From Glandiceps talaboti (lineage: Eukaryota; Hemichordata; Enteropneusta; Spengelidae), in contig NC_135569.1 of assembly GCF_964340395.1 (NCBI RefSeq), forward strand, positions 16,510,519 to 16,574,518: 64,000 nucleotides of DNA, in the 5' to 3' direction. A program made the translations under genes and the position numbers. How positions within the stretch are numbered: the stretch's first letter is position 1; each line of letters begins with the position of its first letter. Positions 27,501 to 37,480 of the stretch are shown piece after piece. Under the pieces are notes generated by a model. That model was given only the letters and a program-made list of their open reading frames with translations. It was not told the DNA's origin and ran no database searches.

Positions 27501-28240
27501 GTAATCACAATAATCTTTTATGTTGGTACGGTATTTTGCATTCGATTCCGACTCCATGGAAAAAGGGCAAGGCAGAGATTGTAAGGCCAAAGATACCAAT
27601 TAGTTTTCTTAATTGTGGCAAGCTAACACGTCTTAATGAATGCAAAACTAGGCATATCAGGAAAAGATTGACATCAGATTACTTTATCCCCCCTAAGGCT
27701 AAAATTTATTTTGCAAGTTTTCTTGACATCCAAAACGATGAGTGGTCAAAAATCTTTACCTTGCCTTTTTGGACGACGATGAATTCAAAGCTCCAAGAAT
27801 TTCAGTTTAAAATTTTACATAATATACTCTATACAAATTATGTGTTATGTCGTATGAATCCCCCGAGAGTCAACAGTAGCTACTGTACATTTTGCAATAT
27901 GGAGGATGAAACCCTTGTTCATTTGTTTGTTAAATGTGAATGTGTTGTTGTTATTTGGAAAAGCTTTCTTCTCTTGTGGGGGAAAGCTATTAATTCACCA
28001 TTGACATTGTCTACTAAGCAGATACTTCTTGGTGACCCATCATTCAACATACTGTTCAACCATCTTATTTTGATTGTCAAAAAAACAGTCTATGATTGCA
28101 AAATTAGGAAAGCTATTCCTTCATTCAATCTTGTCAAAGTAAATGTCAGAATCGCTAGAGAGACAGAGATTTTTATAGCGAAGAGGAAAAATAAGCTAGA
28201 AATTTGCTCGAACAAGTGGGACAATCTAAGAATCGAGTGA
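24548..28240 (+). CDS. LINE ORF2: endonuclease-reverse transcriptase
   Basis: The frame is open for 1,230 codons from the stop at 24,545-24,547; the first ATG is at 24,896. Counting from that Met, the upstream part carries endonuclease landmarks (FLQETH near 24,625, NSRGVA, NWYAPN), then GGDFN (16-20) and SDHSA (105-109), which closes the endonuclease/exonuclease/phosphatase-type nicking domain. The reverse transcriptase follows: GNDGLTGEFF (346 on), NWRPITLLN, the block A aspartate in ALDFEKAFDSLEW, RQGDPLSP, and the catalytic FADD (573-576). A C-terminal CCHC-type zinc motif is at CTFC (997 on) with its His and last Cys within 15 residues. The wording fits the L1/Tx1 superclade. It is unbroken, so it is either young or enzymatically intact apart from the missing endonuclease start. 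Confidence 0.95.
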   Translation, partial: LVVGNVQKRKGLFQWLKEKKSNVIFLQETHSVQNDELIWPQQLPSHFVFSHGNSNSRGVAVTFRNVDFVINKVSTDSEGRIIIISVNICDKPYLLINWYAPNTEKDHIYNLSQLCNMINDMELEPDREVIWGGDFNLALNPTIDRFGGNPSCWKKAVSTLDNICSKIDLVDIYRIRNPSTKRFTWRRLRPVLIQSRIDFFLVSNSFQQAVLNTEVISCIFSDHSAITLSVGDSRTKLGRSYWKFNNSFLFEEDYKNTIHDNFYNWVNEYHTNDPRLLWEFLKYRIKMISIVYGKKKAREKKEAIANLEEKLNTLERQLVEDCSDNTKIEIEGTRRELQCEIDYRTEGSIIRSRANWYELGEKNTKYFLSLEKANANKSKITQLMNNQGQIVTNHADISQEIKSFYSNLYSSRQPEPQNIEEFFTGLNLPKLSETNRLVCEGPISLDEAFNALTDMPKNKTPGNDGLTGEFFTTFWPLIGPFVVNCLNAACDKGELTPSQKQGVITLIEKKDKDKRFIKNWRPITLLNVDYKIGAKCIAKRLEKVLPFVINETQSAFIKGRQIGDCVRIIEGIMEYTKIVDLPGILVALDFEKAFDSLEWPFLFKTLDKFNFGTSLSKWIHLFYSNPSSCVMNRGLTTGYFDIKRGVRQGDPLSPILFILGLEILLVSIIQKDSIKGIDISGTQVKNSAFADDLTCFISDEDSVVNLMSLLRNFHSASGLSLNRCKTEAMWLGKWRHRQDEPFDFKWSKTPIKIVGIFFSYNTSLAYSENISAPLKSMHRLLNLWNSRGLTLIGKIQIIKSLIIPKFLYIFNLIQVKKRDIKILNSHIHRFIWKGPDRISRNTLIGDINEGGLGMIDIFALYKAFRVTWLSRYHVDDFKHPWKLILDFFLRPIGGKLILRCNYNVNLLPVVLPSFFKEGLVCWSEINYISNLPTEHQVIWNNSEILVNHKSVFNQFLYGIGIVFVADIFNEENKLKGWEELSRLGCNHNNLLCWYGILHSIPTPWKKGKAEIVRPKIPISFLNCGKLTRLNECKTRHIRKRLTSDYFIPPKAKIYFASFLDIQNDEWSKIFTLPFWTTMNSKLQEFQFKILHNILYTNYVLCRMNPPRVNSSYCTFCNMEDETLVHLFVKCECVVVIWKSFLLLWGKAINSPLTLSTKQILLGDPSFNILFNHLILIVKKTVYDCKIRKAIPSFNLVKVNVRIARETEIFIAKRKNKLEICSNKWDNLRIE

Positions 28241-28371
28241 TACTTCTGCATTATAGGATTCCAATCACTTTACAGCATTTTATAGCAATTTATACCGTGC
28301 AATGTAACCCTTTCTCCTTTTCTTTTCCTTCCTTTTTGTTGTTACTATATTCTTTTGGAAAATAAAAAAAT

Positions 28372-28406
<35 letters not shown>
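24548..28406 (+). mobile_element. L1/Tx1-type LINE, 5'-truncated, with poly(A) tail
   Basis: The element starts abruptly inside ORF2 (recognisable from about 24,562), runs through a complete ORF2 3' part, a short 3' UTR (28,241-28,372) with AATAAA at 28,361-28,366, and a pure A run of about 32 bases ending at 28,406. ORF1, the 5' UTR and the first residues of the endonuclease are missing, as in typical target-primed insertions truncated at the 5' end. TTGTTG occurs on both flanks, but the target duplication is not certain. Confidence 0.9.
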
Positions 28407-28409
<3 letters not shown>

Positions 28410-29805
28410 TTGCCAAGTAGACCTCTGTAGTAGACCGACTACTTTTGCAACAGTCCCAAGAGAATTACGTGAATAAATTACGTGGTTGTCAATCATTCAA
28501 CTCTCATTACAATGCAGTCTCATTATTGCCCCAACACACATTAGCACTGGCGGTGTCTCAAAGGGGGCAAACGACTTTGGCGGTACGTCAAAATAATGAT
28601 GAATAAACAATGCAAGGTCAGATTGTGAATGAATTTTTAGACACATGAATGCAGAAAAACGGGAAGAACAAAAATTTCATTCGTCGCATACCAGGATTTA
28701 CGTTCTTCTTTTATTAGCTCACACATACACAATCATCTATTCAAAGTTTAGGTATGGGGGGGGGGGGCGGTTTCCCGTAACTTTGCCAAAAGTCGACATT
28801 GTAAAAAAGAAAGGCCTGGGCGCTTGCCCGTGTGAGGGCGCAAACCCGAGGAATATACCCGGTATATATATAATTGTAAGAAAGAAAATTGAAAATTGGT
28901 AACATGGAAATCCCAGAATCCAGAATCATTAAAGGGGAACAAGCTGAATTTATGTTTTTGGGGATGTATTTTTTTATAAAGTTTTCACGGTATTCTACTT
29001 ACTGATGCATACCAACATTGTACACCCCCACCCCCGTAATGATTACTTGCAATTGACTGAACTAAAACTGGGTAATATCTTATAAATGATCTGATGACAT
29101 AATTTATTATGTACAGGAACTCCATATTATTATGTAATCAACAGTTCTAAGAATATCAGAACAAAAATTGTGATGTCATAGAAGGTATACATCAACATTA
29201 ACATTATACTAGAATATTGAAGGTTTTGTAAGTATTTTCACGTTTACAGACATATATGATTGTCAGCCTGAGCCAATTTAATAATCATGTTACACTCGCA
29301 CAATAGTGTATGTGATGTTCCTTGAGCTAAACACTCAATACTATACAAGCATAACATTGACTGGGACTCCATTTCCATTTTATATTGACACATTCTGGCA
29401 TGTATTTTTAAGAAAGATCACAGAGGATATCAACATCTGACACTGTAATCCCAAATCAAGATCAACCAGAGATAGGGGCACACAGTACCAAACATTTATA
29501 ATTGGCTGCAGTGATCATACTGCCACCTAGAGGTCAACTGCAACTGTGGAAATAGTCATTCAGATTAGGTTCAATGCTAAAATGTAAATTTTGTAATTCA
29601 TTTCACCTACTGAATTATGGTCACTTGTAAAAGTTCTTTTTACTTCTTTTTATTCATTGTAAGCAGTACACTGGTTCTAAGTGGTTCATAGTCATGATAA
29701 TTGACATAATATACCTATAATGGTGTTTGTACAGATAGTATATACATAGAAACATAGTATATTATTCAATAGTATTATACAGGCCTGTACGTCGTACGTA
29801 CATAC
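28407..29805. other. Non-coding stretch after the LINE
   Basis: A G run (28,756-28,767) precedes a GC-rich segment (28,780-28,870). Its reverse complement, TACCGGGTATATTCCTCGGG followed by TTTGCGCCC, resembles the TACCGTAATTCCGCGGGTAA segment next to the AT tracts at 21,912 and 23,063. Otherwise no gene or RNA is visible. Confidence 0.45.
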
Positions 29806-29807
29806 AT

Positions 29808-29905
29808 ATGTGTTTGTTTGTTTATTTGTTTGTCTGCCTGTCTGTCACAGTTCACTAACTAACTCACTCACTCACTCACTCACTCACTCACTCACTTACT
29901 TACTT
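29808..29905. repeat. Tetranucleotide microsatellites
   Basis: TTTG and TCTG units (about 29,811-29,847) are followed by an ACTC/ACTT tract (about 29,862-29,905). Confidence 0.85.
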
Positions 29906-30140
29906 ATGTGCTTTTTCCTGCAAAAAAAAACTTTCTGTGTTACTGTATAAAATAGCCACAAATGGTAGCTTTAATCTCATAGACACATAGTATTAAAATG
30001 TTTCTGCATCCATTTATATGGAGCTATTGTCACAATGATCCATTTCAACTTCAGGTTTTACACAGATGACGTCTTCAGATATCATGGACCTGGGTCTCTG
30101 ACGTAGTCAATCGTGCATTTCAGTTGACTGAACGGAATGT

Positions 30141-30422
30141 TCAACTGTCTCCTGGTTTCCTGGAGAGAGGCGAGAATAAAACATAGATATGGGTTACCAT
30201 AATCATAAATGACATAAAGAGGTTACATTTTCGAAGAATTTTATCCATTGCTGCTTGCGGTACTGTCGTCTGGAGTTTATAGCTACATTTCGCATTGGAA
30301 ATTGAAGAATATGTATCCATGGATTGCAGTCCCCGAGTCTCGCCCTGAAGAAACAGTCTGGCATCTTTGAAAAGTGTTACGTCAGGCCAGGCATCTGTCA
30401 CTTTCAAAAGATCTTTGAACAC
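30141..30422 (-). CDS. Unrecognised open frame, possibly an exon
   Basis: A 93-codon minus-strand frame with unbiased amino-acid composition and no repeat content. The start is TTTATCAG/TGTTC, which could be a splice acceptor. The stretch FKDLLKVTDAWPDV is not a motif I know. The C-terminal part turns hydrophobic (residues about 70-84). It may be chance. It is listed only because it is the longest non-repeat frame in this 5-kb stretch. Confidence 0.18.
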   Translation of the reverse strand: MFKDLLKVTDAWPDVTLFKDARLFLQGETRGLQSMDTYSSISNAKCSYKLQTTVPQAAMDKILRKCNLFMSFMIMVTHIYVLFSPLSRKPGDS

Positions 30423-30429
30423 TGATAAA

Positions 30430-33340
30430 ATGTGTTCGGACAGTCGTCACGGAGTGCTCATGTCCGCGTAGTATTTCGTAATTTGTTGTTTTCCTTGTCT
30501 ACAGTCTAAATATTGCAATTTTTTGTCTTGAATATATTTCCCCTACCTTTAAACTGTCTTCTAGTATAGAGCGTATATTGATACGTCTGTAGTACTAGTA
30601 GCAGCTGGGATTCGTATCATTTAGGAAAACATCATAGACTATTAGTACGTCGCCCAGTGTAGCGCACAGGTTTATGGGTGTTCAACATACATTGAACAGC
30701 GCCCGCACTCGTTGATAAAGATTATGTAAAATCTTCGCCTCCAGCTTGCTTGTTTAATAAAAAAGGGAGATTTAGCCTTTTAAAAATACAAACGTAACAA
30801 TTGTGAAGTTAGATTTATTAATTAAGATATTTGGGATTTTTGATGACTTTCATTTAAATCTCTATCACTAAAATTTCAAGCCACTCCTCCATGCCAAGCC
30901 GTACAGGCTAAGAATAGTATTCTTTTTCTTCACTAATCTTGTGGAGTTTGGCCGGCGGGCCCGGGGGTACCGGGTGAGAATTTTGGTTGGGGGTGTGGGT
31001 GTAGTGTTTTATGAAATCGAATTAGGGGAGGGTCAAATGTTACTATGACCAATCTTCTATTATCTATTTATTGCATTTCTTTTATGATTTTTTGGCATCC
31101 CACCACTGACACCACTGTTAGTTGTGATGTGATGTGGGGACAGGATTGGACCTTTAACTATTTATTTGTAGTATTTCGAAGGAATACACATTTTCTATTT
31201 CATGTTAACATTATTTTATTCAGATAAGTTTTCATTTTTGTTGAAATTTGTTGGTGATTTACGAACTTTTCTTCCAATTTTTCGACGAAAGTAAATGTTT
31301 CAAGAAATTTAAATTGTCGAAAATAAACTCTACTTGCTCACGTGCACTTTTGACTGTTTGACTCTCATTGACATGTGCAACAGTTTTACAAGACAGTATT
31401 ATCATTGTACTACAAACAACAAATCAACTCTCTTATCTGGAGGGGTCCCAGTTAATGTATATTCAGACATATAAATATATGAACGACCATACTATAGTTA
31501 CTGGCTACATTTCACACTTTATACTGTTCAAGAGTAAATGAATACAAAAACAATTTAAAATCTTCGGCTAGTTTTGCTTCTCAGACAAATACGGTTAGAT
31601 CTTACATTAAAATGGCAAGTGAAAATATTTACTTTCAACTAAGAATGACGAGTGTGTAAATCTTTAGTCTACTTCTCTTTGTCATCAATAACTTAATAAA
31701 TGGTATTACTAATCACCTGTATGATCAAAGGAATGCATAGCACAAACAACGTACCTCAACTTTGGAGAATAACATGAGTGATTTCAGTCTTGAAAAAGAT
31801 ATAGATTTGGATGTCTTATTTGACAAGAAAAGACTTTCTATCTTACCTTGAGTACATGTTAATATGGACAAAGAAGCTCGTCTGGGGAAAATAATTTTCA
31901 AGGTAATGTAAGTGGATCTATACACCACATAACTTTGCTATCACTGAAAAAACAGTCCAACATTTCCACGTTCTATTTACATTGACAACTTTCGTTGTGC
32001 ATAGTAACTATGTTCGACTTCTAAAAGTCTCGAAGAATATCGCCAGTTCACGTGAGTTGCTATTCGAACACATCTCTGCGACGTTTTCCGCAGCCGTGAT
32101 CACTGCGTCATTGAACTACGGCCATCATCACGGCGACAGTAGGGAGCCCTCTATGACACTCTCAGGAGAGAGAAAGCACGGGCTGACTCTTCCGGCACCA
32201 GATTTACAAACTTTACTCACACAACGATTGCAATTCGATTTAATAGAACGGCCACTGATTAACTTAAAACTCTAGAAGTTCTTCTCATTAAATCATAACA
32301 TTATTTCTACATTGTCAATAGAAATTGAAATTTGAATGTAAACACTTTGTTACAAATTGTAGTCATTCCCCAAATTGTCTAATAGTAAACACAAGGCTCT
32401 CAAGGATATGAAAAACTAAGTTTGTATCCGAAGATCAATATCGTACCAACCTCAATCAGCATCCTACAAAGTTTGTGCTATGAAGTGATTTAAACAAGTA
32501 CATATCTGTTACGACTTCTTTACGGACATCAAGCCGATGTACACAATATAATCAACGATGATTGAACCGTTTCGTGTAGTACAGATATGTTGAAGAGCTG
32601 CAAAGAATTTTATGTCGCACCTGTGCAACATTACTCAAATGCAATCTTATATTCCGGAACAATGAACGTTATCCGAACTTAAGAAATGACAAGATTTTCG
32701 TAAAGTTTTAAGTTCATTTATTTTCTAAATCGCCTTTTTTATTTATATTCATTCATTATCGAGTGCGCTGTACATACATCAGATTTAAAAGCTGTCATTT
32801 AGTGTATTATATCACCGAGGTATAACGTACAACAAGATTTTGACTACAGTCGTTACGCAAATTGTAACGAGAATTGTTGGTACGTGTTTGGTGTAGAATA
32901 TAACAGTCCTGCCAAAATTCGCCTATGCAATACCGCAATGCTAAAATGACGTATTGCAGTTACAAAATGAAATACTGCAATGAATGGATGCCGTACGCCG
33001 GTTCGAGAATGTCATTATGACTTACTGACATGATGAGATACTGTAATGTGAGTTTGCCGTTTGCGATTATGCACTAAATTCTTTTACTTAGGCCTCAGAC
33101 CCAACCCCACCACCTTCTAATGAAATTGGCAAACCTGAAAATAATGTTTCAGACAGCACAGTCGATTTCAAATATATAGATAGGAAAAATAATGATTTTG
33201 TTGACATGTTACTGTTACAGTATTTTAGTGCCATTCATTTACTATTATAGCTAACATTCATCTGTTTCTCAATTTGATTACCTTTTAAAAGTAATATTTA
33301 TATTTAGGGGTACACAACATATGGTTTCATAGGAGGAAAA
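30430..33340. other. Non-coding stretch, no gene recognised
   Basis: No exon, RNA or transposon end identified. Only short open frames without family resemblance (for example 31,982-32,275). A GC-rich patch at 30,950-30,975 is local. Confidence 0.4.
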
Positions 33341-33425
33341 CTAAAATGGTTCAAACCCCTACCCCCAACTAAAATGGTTCAAACCCCTACCCCCAACTAA
33401 AATGGTTCAAACCCCAACCTCAAAG
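33341..33425. repeat. Tandem repeat, about 31-bp unit, 3 copies
   Basis: 'actaaaatggttcaaacccc' recurs three times with 'tacccccaact' linkers (33,341-33,425). Confidence 0.9.
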
Positions 33426-35075
33426 TAAAAGTTTTCTTTTTATCCAACATTGAAAAATTGATCTCGCCTCTTATGCTGTTAGAATTCACTGTGACACTGC
33501 CTCAGAACAGATATATAAGACCCCATGTAAACCATAAATGAGACTGAGTCAGAGACTCTCATTTTGAAGGAATTCCAAAGTGAGACCGTATCCGAGACTG
33601 GATTTGAGACTTGTATGCATATGATGTAAACAATATATAAACAGCGGACAGCAACAGAAGTCATCGCATGACCAACGGATGCAGCTAGCTAAGAATGTAT
33701 GGTGCAAATAGTCTTGTTTGCAAAGTCTGATGATTTCAAGCCCCTCAATTTCATGATTTTAGTAAAATAGCCATACGAGAAATGAAATAGCCATCTCAGA
33801 CTCGATAAGCTACAGTAAGAGGATAGGTCAAGGGGTGTACATATTTGTTTTTTCGTAAATTATCCGCTTATTATGCATCGATTATTGTGTACTAGTATGA
33901 CCTTTGATTTTAACATGATGTGTTGAGTTTCAGTTCATCACTTTGGGAAAACAAAACATAACAGCTTGGAAACATTGTATATATCTCAGACAACTGTAGA
34001 CTATAGTGGTCTGAGTATATATATCAACTACATGTATTAACCTTCTACTGACTGACATTAATTAATATGAAAAGGGCAATGTTCTGCAGGTTCTTTATCC
34101 GATTCTTACCGTTGTTGGCGCTATAACTCTTCACGCTATCACACTCACGTACATATAATTTTGGCCAATGTATGCACTCCTATAGTCTTGCTGCTAGACT
34201 CTCGGGCTTTCTTTCGATACTATAAGCGAACGAAGTTCACAGTGAGGGCTTGCTCGAACTTCCATCCTCGAAAGCAATGTTCGGTCGTGTGTCGTACGTA
34301 TTGTATCGGAAGAACATCCGAGGTCTAGCAGATAGACTAGCACTCCTAGTACTCGGATTCTAAAGTTCAAAGGAGTGAAAATGAACAAATTTGAAAAGAG
34401 TAAAATACAGATTGTGAAAAATTAATTTAATTGTATATAATTTTCACCTTATTTATCTAACAATTCCGCTGTGTTTAACGCTTAATACAATTTTTTAAAA
34501 TTGTCTTTTTCCATAATTGCTTCAACCTAAAGACTAGATATTTGTCGATTGTACTACTTCTGTCATAGTTTGATGATATGTAAGGGAAGTAAATAAAGAC
34601 CATTATAAATTAATGTGAACAAGACGAACTTAAGTGTAATATGTAGACTCACAGACTGGTATGTGGTACACTATATTATATAAATTCAATTTACAGTATG
34701 AAAGACCTGGTATCTCTCAATTGTTGTTTCTGTGTATTAAGTTGTCCGTTCTTTTGGTCGTTGCTTATTCTTGGAACCACAGACCTAAGGGATCGGTCAG
34801 TTGATTCGGCCGGGGGGGGGGGGCGGCGGTGGATTTGTAAGGGGAGGGTTACTCTGTTTTTGAAATTGACAGTAGAAGGGGGGGGGGTATGTTGTTTTGA
34901 AAATTGTGGATGGGGGGGGGGGGGGGTCATTGTGTCTTGGAATGTGATGGTAGAAAAAAGTCCTTTTCTACAGTGGCATACAGCCTTGTCTGAAATGTGG
35001 TACATGTAAATATGTGTGTTTGTCCGTGTTTCTTACATGAATTCTTTAATATTACTCAATATTGTTCATTTCCCA
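33426..35075. other. Non-coding stretch with three G runs
   Basis: G tracts at about 34,812-34,822, 34,879-34,886 and 34,914-34,926, each within 'gt(g/t)gga'-like context, suggest a short diverged tandem structure. The Pro/Gly-rich frames on both strands here are artefacts of these runs. No gene recognised. Confidence 0.45.
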
Positions 35076-35077
35076 CA

Positions 35078-35217
35078 GTCAGTCAGTCAGTCAGTCAATC
35101 AGTCAGTCAGTCAGTCAACCAACCAACCGAGCGACCGACCGAGCGACCGATCGATCGATCGATCGATCAATCAATCGATCGATTGACCGACCGATCGATC
35201 GATCGATCGATCGATCG

Positions 35218-35285
<68 letters not shown>

Positions 35286-35286
35286 G
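35078..35286 (-). repeat. Compound tetranucleotide tract, tail of a LINE
   Basis: On the plus strand the tract runs CAGT, CAAC, CGAC/CGAG, CGAT, then CAAT units (about 16). It starts immediately after the LINE 3' end on the minus strand, whose last bases read GCGCTTTATAAATTCACTGA. CR1/L2-type LINEs end in short 3' tandem repeats, so the CAAT (ATTG) units look like the LINE's own tail, expanded and mutated outward. The Ser-Gln and Asp-Arg-Ser-Ile frames are artefacts. Confidence 0.85.
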
Positions 35287-35624
35287 TGAATTTATAAAGC
35301 GCCAGTATCCACTACTATGTAGAGTTCAGAAGTGCTGTGCAGTTAGAATGCTCTGGAAAACCGATATGTCTTCAGGCCCTTTTTGAAAGTGTCAGCTGTT
35401 GGCTTTTGTCTTATTTCCAGTGGCAGTGCATTCCATAGATGGGGTGCAGCACGTGGGAATGCACGCTCGCCATATGACAACAGTTTGTACTTGGGTTCAT
35501 GCAATAAACATTTGGCAGTTGATTGGAGTGTCCTGGGATTTGGCTTCAAGTGAATTAGGCCAGATATGTAAGTTGGCGATGTATGATTGTATCTCACTGC
35601 ACTGTTTGATGTCGGGGAACACAT
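35287..35624 (-). pseudogene. 3' end of an L2/CR1-type LINE
   Basis: A 93-codon minus-strand frame carries the C-terminal signature of these LINEs: YGERAFPRAAPHLWNALP, LEIRQ, and FKKGLKTYRFSRAF, i.e. the conserved 'RAFS..AP.LWN.LP' and 'FKK.LKT.LF..AF'. The reverse transcriptase is absent, so the insertion is severely 5'-truncated. A 3' UTR of about 60 bases and the tetranucleotide tail follow. The plus-strand 82-codon frame opposite is a shadow. Confidence 0.88.
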
Positions 35625-35762
35625 GGATGAAAATCATTAATGAATAATGGAGAAAATCAAAATATGCAAGATATGGAATGCCACCTACTATGGCTTCACA
35701 ATATCATGCACAACATTTAGAAAGTTGATCGTCATTTTAAATGTCTGGTGCTGAACGATACG

Positions 35763-35927
35763 CAGTGATCATGGCGCCCTCTGGAGAGACACTCCTACCA
35801 TTGTACGCAGGTTGATTAGCGCCATACACGGCCATACGATTGACTACTGCCGTTTTTTTCACGGAAGTTGAAATGGGTAAACATATGCATTTTTGGCATT
35901 TCAGGGGTTGTCTCTCCGTGATCACTG
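35763..35927. repeat. Short inverted-repeat element (possible MITE)
   Basis: CAGTGATCATGG with GGAGAGACA at the left, and TGTCTCTCCGTGATCACTG at the right (35,909-35,927). The two ends are reverse complements apart from an 11-base insertion (TGGCGCCCTCT) in the left arm. Length is 165 bases. No matching target duplication is seen, so mobility is uncertain. Confidence 0.45.
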
Positions 35928-37368
35928 TATTCCATTCCACGTAAAATCAATTAATGAATGGCTTCGTACAAATTTAAATCGAAGCCAGCCCTCTTGCGGT
36001 CGTCGGGAGATGCTTCATTGGTAGAATCTATGGGCTCGATCAAATCCGACATGACGTAGTTGGCGTATTCACATAATACTAATTAATATGCAGTAATTTT
36101 CCCACGAATCGGCCATATTGAATTTACGAAGACTAAAAGTAAGCATGACTCTGTTGTTCACCCTGCATTTTTACCTGTAACTTCAGTTTTTACCTCTAAC
36201 AACAGTCCATATTCATGAGCATGTGTTCTGGTATGGTGTTGTGAAAGTATTGCTGTAGTGTAGATGTATAATTTGCTTATAATGCAGAGTTTTGCTGATG
36301 TGATGTCACGATGCATGGACCATGGAAGTAGTTCGAAGTAGTGCATGCAGCGCTAGCAGCATGCATTGTTCATTTCTCTAGTTCTTCGCCCCCATTTTGG
36401 TAGTCAATATAGCATGTTTACGATCGAACTGAGACTAAAACCATCGATAGTTCGGCAAGAATTATGATACACTCCCAACAGTTTAAAACTAAGACCAAAA
36501 CCAGAACTTCAAAATCAACATGTACAATGTACAAATCCAGAACAGTTTTTTGTAACACAGACTCTTCATCTGTCAAAGTTGGCGGAGGAAATACATGGAA
36601 GTTGAAACAGTATCAATGACGCTATGTTATGGTACAGAGAAGTGTTTTGATTTCCCGCAGTGCCGATATCTTAGAAACCCTACTTACAGATCCCACTGGT
36701 GAAATTTATGCAAAATAATGTTGTGAAGACCACAGTTATCACAATGATCTAGTTCCCTCAAACGGGACGGGTCAACACAATCGATAGTAATGGCTGCTAA
36801 AACTTAATGCTCGACTGAAAATTATGGAAAGACCTGCCCAACTGTACTGGTAGATTTTGCTGCAATGCAATAACTTTAAAAATTATGCTTCAAATTGTTA
36901 AAAGACAGATTGCATTCCTCAAAAAAACAACTGTTTTGAACAATGTTTAGCTTTTATTAATCAGTTAAAAGGGTCCATGGAGAACACTGTGTGCTTCAAT
37001 TATATCATTCCTTTTGTATCTACACAGATATGATTGCCCTAATAAAAAAGTTGCTGAAAAAATTGAGAAAAGGTAGAAAGAAAGGTAGGTAAAAATGTAT
37101 CATTTTATTGGCAAGTAGCTGTTAATACGTAAAAAGTAACTGATAATATCTAGGAATGAGACTCAAAAATCTGCCAATGATAGAAACATACTGGTTGAAA
37201 CAAAGAATTTTTAAGAACTTCCTGAAAGGTAGCCAGGAAAATATTGCCGAGTAGCCACCTCTCTGCTAGTCACTATCATTAGACACATTTTCCACATTTG
37301 AATAATGTCTGTTTCAATTAGCCACATGGAAAAGTCATTAGCCACAAACGTTGGAAATATTACATTGT
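35928..37368. other. Non-coding stretch, no gene recognised
   Basis: No supported feature. Confidence 0.4.
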
Positions 37369-37439
37369 TAGCACAACTGAACTGAGGTTCAGTAGTGCTA
37401 TAGGGATAGTCCGGTGTCTGTCTGTCTGTCTGTGTGTGG

Positions 37440-37480
<41 letters not shown>

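Noticed and set aside
24427-28497. LINE flanks as a long direct repeat or LTR
   Set aside because: A few shared words ('gtcaatcatt') lie outside the element, but the similarity is too weak and patchy; the element ends in poly(A).
34997-35386. Ser-Gln/Asp-Arg-rich 129-codon frame
   Set aside because: A tetranucleotide tract that belongs to a LINE tail.
35763-35927. Definite MITE call
   Set aside because: The inverted ends match, but the flanking bases do not form a target duplication, so it is listed only as an inverted repeat.
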